A stretch of 19,564 nucleotides of DNA. Source: JAABQT01 sp035459025. GTDB taxonomy: Bacteria > Pseudomonadota > Gammaproteobacteria > Burkholderiales > SG8-39. Where the stretch lies: positions 1 through 19,564 of the forward strand of contig DATHYT010000081.1 of the NCBI GenBank assembly GCA_035459025.1. Reading direction: 5' to 3'. A program made the translations under genes and the position numbers. Under the pieces are notes generated by a model, which saw only the letters and a program-made list of their open reading frames with translations, was not told the DNA's origin and made no database searches. Positions within the stretch are counted from its first letter, which is position 1, and each line of letters begins with the position of its first letter. Shown in pieces: positions 13,867 through 19,564 of this stretch.

Positions 13867-16005
13867 GTGAATGTGAGCACCGAACCCGTGGCTGGGCGCA
13901 TCGAGCCGTTGCCGCGCTACCGGGAAATCGTTCTCGCCGTGGATTCCTCGGATCACGCCAATCGCGGCGTGGAGGACGGCATCGCCCTCGCCCGGCGCTG
14001 GGGCGCCAGCGTCACCGCAACGCACGTCTACGCGGCCCGGCTGCACGACCTGCGCTTTCGCCAGATGGAGGGCGGACTGCCCGAGCGGTTCCGCGCCGAG
14101 CAGGAGCTCGAGCGGCAGCGGGACGTGCACAACGATCTGATCACGCGCGGCCTGTCCATCATTTCCGAGTCCTACCTGGACCAGGTGGAGCGCGCCGGGC
14201 GCGCGGCCGGCGTGCGCGTCGCGCGCCGGGCGCTGGAGGGCAAGAACTACCGCGAGCTCTCCCGGGAGGCCAACAGTGGCCGCTACGACCTGCTGGTGCT
14301 CGGCGCCCTGGGCCTGGGGGCGGTTCCCGAATCCTGCCTCGGGACCGTGTGCGAGCGCGTGGTGCGCCGCTCCGCGATCGACACGCTGGTGATCAAGTCG
14401 CCGGGCCGCGCCGTCTCGGCGGGCCCGATCGCCGTGGCGATCGACGGCTCGCCGCGCGCCTATGGCGGCCTGATGACCGCCTTGGCGCTCGCCAAGGAGT
14501 GGCAGGTGCCGCTGCACGTGATCTCGGCGTTCGATCCGTACTACCACTACGTCGCGTTCAACCGCATCGCCGGCGTGCTCTCGGAGGAGGCCGGGCGCGT
14601 GTTCCGTTTCCGGGAGCAGGAGCGGCTGCACGAGGAGATCATCGATTCGGGCCTCGCCAAGATCTACGAGGGCCACCTGCAGGTCGCGCGCGGCATCGCC
14701 GCCGACTGCGAAGTTCCGGTGCAAACCCGGCTGCTCGACGGCAAGCCCCACGACGCCATCGGGCGCTACCTGCGCGAGCTGCAGCCCTCGCTCCTGGTGA
14801 TCGGCAGGCTCGGCATCCATGCCGACGACGCGCTCGACATCGGCGGCACGGCGGAGAACCTGCTGCGCACGGCGCCCTGCGCGGTGCTGCTCAGCGCGCG
14901 CCAGTTCACCCCCCAGGTCGAGCGGCTGGCCGAGGTGGGCGTGTCCTGGACGAGCGAAGCCGAAGAGCGCCTGCGGCGCGCGCCCAGCTTCGTGCAGTCG
15001 ATGGCGCGCATGGCGATCCTGCGCTACGCGCAGGAGCGCGGCCACACCGTGATCACCGCCCGGCTCGTCGAGGAAGCCACGGCGTCGCTCATGCCTGGGC
15101 GCGCGGCACAGGCGATGGCCGAAATCGTCGCCGCACACGACGCGGGCGAGCTGCAGCGGGACCAAGCACGCGATGCGCCCGAGTGGTCCGACGCCGCGCG
15201 CGGCCGGCTGGCGGCGGTCGGCGACGCCTCGCTCCGGGAAAACGTGCGCCTGCGCTCGGAGAAGAAGGCGCGCAGCGTGCACGCGGCGCAGGTCGCGCCG
15301 GAGCACGTGGATGCCGTTGTGCCGGCGGCCGGCGCTCTGCACTGGGAAGCTGCCGCCCTGGCGCGCCTTTCGCGCGTGCCGGAAGGATTCATGCGGGAAG
15401 CCGCGCGCGGGCGCATCGAAAGCGAGGCGCGGCGCTCGGGCGCCGCCGCCGTGACGCTCGATCTGGCCGAGGCGGGACTCGCGGCCGCACGCGCGGCGAT
15501 GACGGAGCAGGCGGGGCACGAGGCGGCCGGCGCCAGCGCGCCAGCGCCGAAGGCAAGCAAGTGTCCTTTCGCCGCCATGACGCGGGCGGCGCCGCCGCCC
15601 GAAGCGAGCGCCCCGGCCGCGCAATGGACGCCCGAGGCCACCGCCCGCCTGCAGGCGGTGCCCGAGGGGTTTTGCCGCACGATGACCGAGCGCGCGGTCA
15701 ACACGCTTGCCCGGCAGAACGGTCTGGCGCAGATCGACGCGGGTTTCGTGCAGCGGATCCTGGAGATCTTCGAGACGGGCGCGCGCGCTGCCTCCCCCAC
15801 GATGCCCTGGGCCGACGCGGCGCGCGAGCGCCTCGAGCGGGCGCCCGAAGCGGTTCGCGGCATGCTGGTGAGGGAAATCGAAGGCTGGGCGCGGCGCAGC
15901 GGCCTGGACACGGTGGACGGCCGCGTGGTCGAGGCCGTGAAGGGCGAGTGGCAGGCGAGCGGCGCGTTTCACCTGGACCCGGGGGATCCGCGCCATGTCG
16001 CCTGA
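13867..16005 (+). CDS. Tandem universal-stress-protein domains fused to multiple PCP_red-like repeats
   Basis: 712 aa from the GTG at 13867. Usp domain 1 (about 17-170) opens with YREIVLAVDSSDHANRGVED and carries the ATP-binding pattern G-2X-G-9X-G-T at residues 146-160 (GALGLG to CLGT). Usp domain 2 (about 178-340, AVAIDGSPRAYGG) has GRLG at 313 and 9 residues later GG where G-S/T is usual. The tail holds about five copies of a 50-residue unit starting with Trp: W361 (WTSEAEERLRRAPSFVQSMA), W440 (degenerate), W493, W587 and W648. The unit resembles PCP_red (PF08369), found at the end of the dark protochlorophyllide reductase B subunit. A Cys-Pro-Phe sits at residues 566-568 in a Pro/Ala-rich linker. 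The last 11 bp overlap the radical SAM gene. A tetrapyrrole-related sensing or carrier role is inferred. Confidence 0.87.
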   Translation: MNVSTEPVAGRIEPLPRYREIVLAVDSSDHANRGVEDGIALARRWGASVTATHVYAARLHDLRFRQMEGGLPERFRAEQELERQRDVHNDLITRGLSIISESYLDQVERAGRAAGVRVARRALEGKNYRELSREANSGRYDLLVLGALGLGAVPESCLGTVCERVVRRSAIDTLVIKSPGRAVSAGPIAVAIDGSPRAYGGLMTALALAKEWQVPLHVISAFDPYYHYVAFNRIAGVLSEEAGRVFRFREQERLHEEIIDSGLAKIYEGHLQVARGIAADCEVPVQTRLLDGKPHDAIGRYLRELQPSLLVIGRLGIHADDALDIGGTAENLLRTAPCAVLLSARQFTPQVERLAEVGVSWTSEAEERLRRAPSFVQSMARMAILRYAQERGHTVITARLVEEATASLMPGRAAQAMAEIVAAHDAGELQRDQARDAPEWSDAARGRLAAVGDASLRENVRLRSEKKARSVHAAQVAPEHVDAVVPAAGALHWEAAALARLSRVPEGFMREAARGRIESEARRSGAAAVTLDLAEAGLAAARAAMTEQAGHEAAGASAPAPKASKCPFAAMTRAAPPPEASAPAAQWTPEATARLQAVPEGFCRTMTERAVNTLARQNGLAQIDAGFVQRILEIFETGARAASPTMPWADAARERLERAPEAVRGMLVREIEGWARRSGLDTVDGRVVEAVKGEWQASGAFHLDPGDPRHVA

Positions 16006-17269
16006 GCAACCGGCGACGCCGGCGCTTTCCCTGCTCGCGATCAACCTCACGCGGCGCTGCAATCTCGCGTGCGCGCACTGCTATCTCGACGCGACCACGC
16101 TCGCCGGGGGCGACGCGGACGAGCTCGCCACGCACGAGGTGCAGGCGCTGCTCGAGGACGTGGCGAGCCTCGCGCAGGGCACGATGGTGGTGCTGACGGG
16201 CGGCGAGCCGCTGCTGCGCGGGGACCTCGATGCGCTGATCCGACACGGCACCGCGCGGGGTCTGCCGATGGTGGTCGGCACCAACGGCACGCTGCTTGAC
16301 GAGGCCCGCGTGGGCGCGCTGAAGGCCGCGGGCGCGCTCGGGCTGGGCATCAGCCTGGATTCGCTCGACGCCGCGAGCCACGACCGCTTCCGAGGTCGGG
16401 ACGGGGCCTGGGCGCGGACCATGGCGGGCATCGAATGCTGCCGCCGCCTCGGCATGGACTTCCAGCTGCACTTCTCGGTGACCGACGCGAACGCCGAGGA
16501 GCTGCCGGCGATGGCCGAGTTCGCGCGCAGCTGCGGTGCGCGCTCGCTCAACGTGTTCTTCCTGGTGTGCGTGGGCCGCGGCCAGACGGTGAGCGCGCTT
16601 GCGCCGCACCGCTACGAGGCGCTGCTCGCGCAGCTCATCGAGCTGCAGTCGGCCTACCCCGGCCTCATCGTTCGGCCGCGTTGCGCGCCGCACGTGAAGC
16701 GCGTGGCGCACCAGCTGCGGCCGCTGCAGGCCCTCAACCGTATCAGCGGGCGTGAGGGCGACGGTTGCATCGCGGGCCTGCACTACGCGCGCGTCAACCA
16801 TCGCGGCGGCGTCACGGCCTGCCCGTACATCGAGCAAGAGGTCGGCAGCCTGCGCACGCAAAGGCTGTCGGCGCTTTGGTCGGGAGCGGAGCAGTTCGCG
16901 CGGTTGCGCGCGCCCGCGCTGCGGGGCAAGTGCGGCGCCTGCGAATACCGCAGGCTGTGCGGCGGCTGCCGGGCTCGCCCGCTCGCGCGTGGGGGCGGGC
17001 TCATGGACGCGGACCCTCTATGCGGATACCGGCCGCGGGGCGGCGATGTCATCGAGCCGCTTGCCGTCGCTCAAGCCGCCCCCACGTGGGCCGCGGATGC
17101 CGAGCAACGGCTGGAGCGCGTGCCCGTGTTCCTGCGCGCACTGGTCAGGAAGCGCGCCGAGGCCTACGTCGGCGGTCTCGGCGAATCCGAGGTGAACACG
17201 CGGCACCTCTCGGAGATGGTCGCCGCGCGATTCGGTGCGGGCGCCGCGCCCGGGCGCGGGCCGGCATGA
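15995..17269 (+). CDS. Radical SAM/SPASM protein, NirJ/AhbD-like, with C-terminal PCP_red-like domain
   Basis: 424 aa; the ATG at 15995 overlaps the Usp gene end by 11 bp. The radical SAM cluster motif is Cys22-X3-Cys26-X2-Cys29 (CNLACAHC), followed by the SAM-binding TGGEPLLR and the strand GISLDSLDAASHDRFRG. A SPASM-type region supplies Cys258, Cys276, Cys313, Cys316, Cys322, Cys325 and Cys343, including LCGGCRARP and ADPLCGYRP, the wording typical of NirJ (heme d1 synthesis) and AhbD (decarboxylation of Fe-coproporphyrin III to heme b). Residues 363-410 (PTWAADAEQRLERVPVFLRA onward) are a further copy of the repeat seen in the preceding gene, an unusual addition. An iron-tetrapyrrole substrate is inferred from the family; no nirS, nirE or ahb genes are in the window to decide which. 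Confidence 0.88.
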   Translation: MSPEQPATPALSLLAINLTRRCNLACAHCYLDATTLAGGDADELATHEVQALLEDVASLAQGTMVVLTGGEPLLRGDLDALIRHGTARGLPMVVGTNGTLLDEARVGALKAAGALGLGISLDSLDAASHDRFRGRDGAWARTMAGIECCRRLGMDFQLHFSVTDANAEELPAMAEFARSCGARSLNVFFLVCVGRGQTVSALAPHRYEALLAQLIELQSAYPGLIVRPRCAPHVKRVAHQLRPLQALNRISGREGDGCIAGLHYARVNHRGGVTACPYIEQEVGSLRTQRLSALWSGAEQFARLRAPALRGKCGACEYRRLCGGCRARPLARGGGLMDADPLCGYRPRGGDVIEPLAVAQAAPTWAADAEQRLERVPVFLRALVRKRAEAYVGGLGESEVNTRHLSEMVAARFGAGAAPGRGPA

Positions 17270-18705
17270 GCGGGCGCGACGTCATCGTCGTTGGGGGCGG
17301 GATCTCCGGCCTCGCCACGGCGCATTGCCTGGCGAGCGAGGGACTCGACGTGGAGCTGTGGGAAGGCACGGCGCGCGTGGGCGGAAAGATCCGCACCGCG
17401 AAGCGCGACGGCTATCGGCTGGAGAGCGCCGCAACCATGGTGGTGAACTTCCGCGGCGCGCTGGATGGATTCATGCGCGGCGCCGGGCTCGAAGCCGCCA
17501 AGCGCGTGCGCGGGCCGATGTCGGCGCGCTACGTCCTCGATGCCGACCGGCTGGTCGAGGCGCCCGCCGGCATGGGCGAGCTGCTGCGCACGCGCCTGCT
17601 GAGCCGCGGGGCCAAGCTGAGGATGCTGGCGGAGCCGTTCGCCCGGCGCGGCCGCGACCGGCACGAATCCGTGGCGGCCTTCGTCACCCGCCGTCTCGGT
17701 CGCGAGGTTCTCGACAAGCTGTTCGAGCCCTACGTCGCGGGGCCCCTTGCGAGCGACGCCGCGCTCGCGGAAGCGCGGACCACGATGCCCAAGCTGGTCG
17801 CGCTCGAAAAGCGCTATGGCAGCCTCGCGCTGGGCGCGCTCTGCGCCCGGCTGGCCGGGCGCGGCGGCGCGGCACTGCCCGAGGTGTTCTCGTTCGCGGG
17901 CGGCATGGCGACCCTCGTCGAGCACCTCGCCCGTGACGGCGGATTCGGCGTTCGGCGCGGCGTGCCGGTGCGCGAAGCCTGGCCGGTTCACGGCGGCTGG
18001 CGCGTGCGCGGCGGGCACGCAGGGGCGCCGCAAGACGCGATCTGCAGGCACCTCGTGATCAGCGCGCCGCCGCAGGCCGCCGCGGAAATCCTGCGCGGCG
18101 TGGATGCGGACCTCGCCCGATTGCTCGCGTCGGTCCGCTTTGCGCCCATCAGGGTCGTGCACACGGGATTCGAGCGTTCGCGCATCGGCCATGGGCTGAA
18201 CGGCAGCGGGTTTCTGGTGCCACGGGGCAGCGCATTCGCCGCCAACGGGTGCCTCTGGTTGTCGCGGCTGTTCCCAAGGTGCGCGCCGCAGGAGCGCGTC
18301 TTGCTGACGAGCTACCTGGGCGGCTCGCGCAATCCGGATGCCGCATTCCAGGACCCCTCGCGCAGCCTGGGCGAGGTCATGCACATGCTGCGCACGCTGC
18401 TAGATGCGCGAGGCGAGCCCGAAACGCTGCATGTCGAAACCCACGAGCGCGGGCTGCCCCTTTATCACGGCGGCTATTCCGCGCAGCTCGCCGCCATGGA
18501 CGAGCGGCTCGGCCGCCTTCCCGGGCTGCACCTGGAAGCGAATTACCGCGGCGGCGTCTCGGTGCGCGATCGGATCGCGTGCGCGCAGAAGGCGGCCGCG
18601 CGCATCGCCCGCCAGCTCGAGGCAGCGCGTCGGCCCGGTGGCGCGAATTCGCAGCCGCGCGAATCTGCCGTGCCCATCGCGCCAGTCGCGGCAGCCGTTC
18701 CATGA
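17266..18705 (+). CDS. HemY-type protoporphyrinogen/coproporphyrinogen oxidase-like flavoprotein
   Basis: 479 aa; the ATG at 17266 overlaps the radical SAM stop as ATGA. The N-terminal FAD-binding fold is clear (DVIVVGGGISGLATAHCLAS, then VELWEGTARVGGKIRTAKRD, YRLESAATMVVNF). The middle carries LFEPYVAGPLASDAALAEAR, like the FVAGVYAGD region of HemY, and FSFAGGMATLVEHLA. The end has ERGLPLYHGGYSAQ and NYRGGVSVRDRIACAQKAA, the usual FAD-closing motif. Length (about 450-480) fits HemY/HemG-type protoporphyrinogen oxidase in the FAD amine-oxidase superfamily. A related carotenoid-type or other amine oxidase is less likely. It probably oxidises a porphyrinogen, but the true substrate may differ given its radical SAM neighbour. 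A low-complexity tail of about 25 residues follows. Confidence 0.82.
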   Translation: MSGRDVIVVGGGISGLATAHCLASEGLDVELWEGTARVGGKIRTAKRDGYRLESAATMVVNFRGALDGFMRGAGLEAAKRVRGPMSARYVLDADRLVEAPAGMGELLRTRLLSRGAKLRMLAEPFARRGRDRHESVAAFVTRRLGREVLDKLFEPYVAGPLASDAALAEARTTMPKLVALEKRYGSLALGALCARLAGRGGAALPEVFSFAGGMATLVEHLARDGGFGVRRGVPVREAWPVHGGWRVRGGHAGAPQDAICRHLVISAPPQAAAEILRGVDADLARLLASVRFAPIRVVHTGFERSRIGHGLNGSGFLVPRGSAFAANGCLWLSRLFPRCAPQERVLLTSYLGGSRNPDAAFQDPSRSLGEVMHMLRTLLDARGEPETLHVETHERGLPLYHGGYSAQLAAMDERLGRLPGLHLEANYRGGVSVRDRIACAQKAAARIARQLEAARRPGGANSQPRESAVPIAPVAAAVP

Positions 18706-19064
18706 GCGGGGCGCGGCTCGATCAGGCCGGGCTCGCCGACCCGCCCCGGCGCGGGCTTTGGGCGCTGGGGCTGTTCACTGGAGTGCTGGCGCTGCTCCTG
18801 CTGGTCTCGGCGAGTGCCGACTGGTATTCGCGCGAGGTGTCGCTGCCGCGATATTGCGATGAGCCAGAGGACGCGCTGGCGCGACTGGAGACGCTGCGTT
18901 CGGGCGCGCCCCAGTCGCTCGACGAATCCAGGCGCGACTACATGGTCGCGGCGAAGCTCGAATTCATCCTGCCGCGCGCATCTGGCGAGCCAGAGGCGCT
19001 GTATCGCCTGAGAGTGCTCCAGGCGTTGCGAAAGCAATGCCACCAGAAGGGTCTTTTGGGCTAA
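18702..19064 (+). CDS. Membrane-anchored protein of unknown function (120 aa)
   Basis: 120 aa; the ATG at 18702 overlaps the preceding flavoprotein stop as ATGA, so it belongs to the same operon. One membrane segment lies at about residues 21-41 (ALGLFTGVLALLLLVSASAD), preceded by basic residues (PPRRG), which suggests a periplasmic C-terminal domain. That part is charged and probably helical, with VSLPRYCDEPEDALARLETL, YMVAAKLEFILPRASGEPEA and LRVLQALRKQCHQKG. Two Cys (in PRYCDEP and RKQCHQ) could form a disulfide, or with the His contribute to a ligand site; this is speculation. I recognise no family. It is the last gene of the operon before the FNR-type site. Confidence 0.8.
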   Translation: MSGARLDQAGLADPPRRGLWALGLFTGVLALLLLVSASADWYSREVSLPRYCDEPEDALARLETLRSGAPQSLDESRRDYMVAAKLEFILPRASGEPEALYRLRVLQALRKQCHQKGLLG

Positions 19065-19088
19065 AATTCCCTATTTATTAACAAAAGC

Positions 19089-19131
19089 TTGATGTGAATC
19101 AAAAATCTTGGTGGGCAAGGGTGAATACAGT
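19089..19131 (+). promoter_or_regulatory. Perfect FNR/ANR box with class II promoter geometry
   Basis: TTGAT-GTGA-ATCAA at 19089-19102 matches the FNR/ANR/DNR consensus exactly. It sits in an AT-rich island (about 19058-19110) that contrasts with the surrounding GC. A -10-like TACAGT (4 of 6) lies at 19126-19131, within one base of the class II spacing, which puts transcription start near 19137 and a leader of about 45 nt. The downstream gene is a cytochrome c lipoprotein, which fits induction at low oxygen or, with a DNR-type regulator, by nitric oxide. Which family member binds cannot be told from the site. Confidence 0.75.
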
Positions 19132-19170
19132 TCCTTTACTCGGTGTTTTGCTCATGGGCGGGAGAGGAGC

Positions 19171-19179
19171 GGAGGAGGT
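19171..19179 (+). promoter_or_regulatory. Ribosome binding site of the cytochrome lipoprotein
   Basis: GGAGGAGGT ends 3 nt before the ATG at 19183; its first GGAGG (19171-19175) is 7 nt away, an ideal spacing. This is the strongest Shine-Dalgarno in the window together with the one before the Usp gene. Confidence 0.75.
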
Positions 19180-19182
19180 CAG

Positions 19183-19564
19183 ATGAGATTTGCGTCCAGC
19201 TTGCGCGGGCTGACGGCCACGGGATTCGTCCTGCTCGCGCTGAGCGGTTGCGGCGCCGACAACGGCGTCAACCCGCTTCCGGCGAGCGGATCCACTGCCG
19301 GCGCGGGCGCCGGCGGCACAACGACGCCACCCGCCGGCGGCGGCACGGGCGGGACCGGCGGATCGGGCGGAACGACCACTCCGCCCCCGGACGCGACTTC
19401 AATCGTGCGGTCCTGGTACGGAATACAGGCCAACATCCTCCAGCCGTTCTGCGTGACGTGCCACCAGGGGGCTGCCCAGTTCGCCGCCGGCCTGTCATGG
19501 GAGGTTGGCCAGTACGAGGCAATTGTGACGAACGGCCGTCTGAGCACCGAGATCGCGACGATGC
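19183..19564 (+). CDS. c-type cytochrome lipoprotein (3' end outside window)
   Basis: Partial; 127 codons are visible without a stop. The signal peptide MRFASSLRGLTATGFVLLAL ends in the lipobox LSGC, with the lipidated Cys at residue 23. A flexible linker rich in Gly, Thr, Pro and Ala (about residues 28-70, GGTGGTGGSGGTTTPPPD) holds the next domain away from the membrane. The domain then begins WYGIQANILQPFCVTCHQGA, with a CXXCH heme c attachment motif at about residues 88-92, and AAGLSWEVGQYEAIVTNG, as in cytochrome c domains with one heme near their start. Further hemes or domains may lie beyond the edge. It is an outer-membrane or periplasmic electron carrier. Its FNR-type promoter suggests use at low oxygen. 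Confidence 0.87.
   Translation, partial: MRFASSLRGLTATGFVLLALSGCGADNGVNPLPASGSTAGAGAGGTTTPPAGGGTGGTGGSGGTTTPPPDATSIVRSWYGIQANILQPFCVTCHQGAAQFAAGLSWEVGQYEAIVTNGRLSTEIATM

Noticed and set aside
13639..16062. 807-codon minus-strand open frame opposite the Usp/PCP_red gene
   Set aside because: No recognisable domain; the plus strand has Usp ATP-binding motifs, repeated units, a strong ribosome site and gene coupling.
16981..17269. Idea that the radical SAM protein is a peptide-modifying SPASM enzyme with a precursor peptide nearby
   Set aside because: The CGGCRARP and DPLCGYRP wording is that of NirJ/AhbD-like proteins, and no short precursor-like peptide with a plausible leader sits beside it; the 46-aa frame upstream is a membrane helix.

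Overview
The window is very GC-rich (about 70% by eye) and gene-dense, with stop/start overlaps throughout. It holds a complete type II secretion (T2SS) core set of Gsp type and a PAS histidine kinase. Together these suggest a Gram-negative Pseudomonadota genome, probably a betaproteobacterium; I cannot name the genus. There are no rRNA or tRNA genes, insertion sequences or CRISPR arrays.

Layout. (1) 1-974, minus strand: the 5' part of a lipoprotein gene with an IPT/TIG-like domain and the start of a YVTN beta-propeller; it runs off the left edge. (2) 1166-6541, minus strand: gspG-H-I-J-K-L-M-N, tightly overlapping. (3) 6621-11915, plus strand: gspC-D-E-F, divergent from gspG across a 79-bp gap. 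No gspO prepilin peptidase is present, so one must be supplied from elsewhere. (4) 11962-13538, minus strand: a soluble PAS histidine kinase followed by a single-domain receiver, converging on gspF. (5) 13693-19064, plus strand: a 46-aa membrane peptide, then four overlapping genes: a double-Usp protein with a long tail of PCP_red-like repeats, a NirJ/AhbD-like radical SAM/SPASM protein carrying one more copy of that repeat, a HemY-type protoporphyrinogen-oxidase-like flavoprotein, and a 120-aa membrane-anchored protein of unknown function. (6) 19183-end, plus strand: the 5' part of a c-type cytochrome lipoprotein.

The most interesting part is region 5. The repeat resembles the domain at the C-terminus of the light-independent protochlorophyllide reductase B subunit, and here it occurs about five times in a stress-type protein and once in a radical SAM protein of the iron-tetrapyrrole-modifying type. 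With the flavoprotein, and a Cys-Pro-Phe motif like a heme regulatory motif, this points to an uncharacterised tetrapyrrole/heme handling or sensing module. That function is inference.

Both edge lipoprotein genes are preceded by FNR/ANR-like sites (TTGAT-N4-ATCAA, perfect at 19089-19102; one mismatch at 1112-1125), each with a plausible -10 at nearly class II spacing. This suggests oxygen-controlled cell-surface proteins flanking the secretion and tetrapyrrole genes. The T2SS could be the route by which such lipoproteins reach the surface, but the sequence does not prove that.
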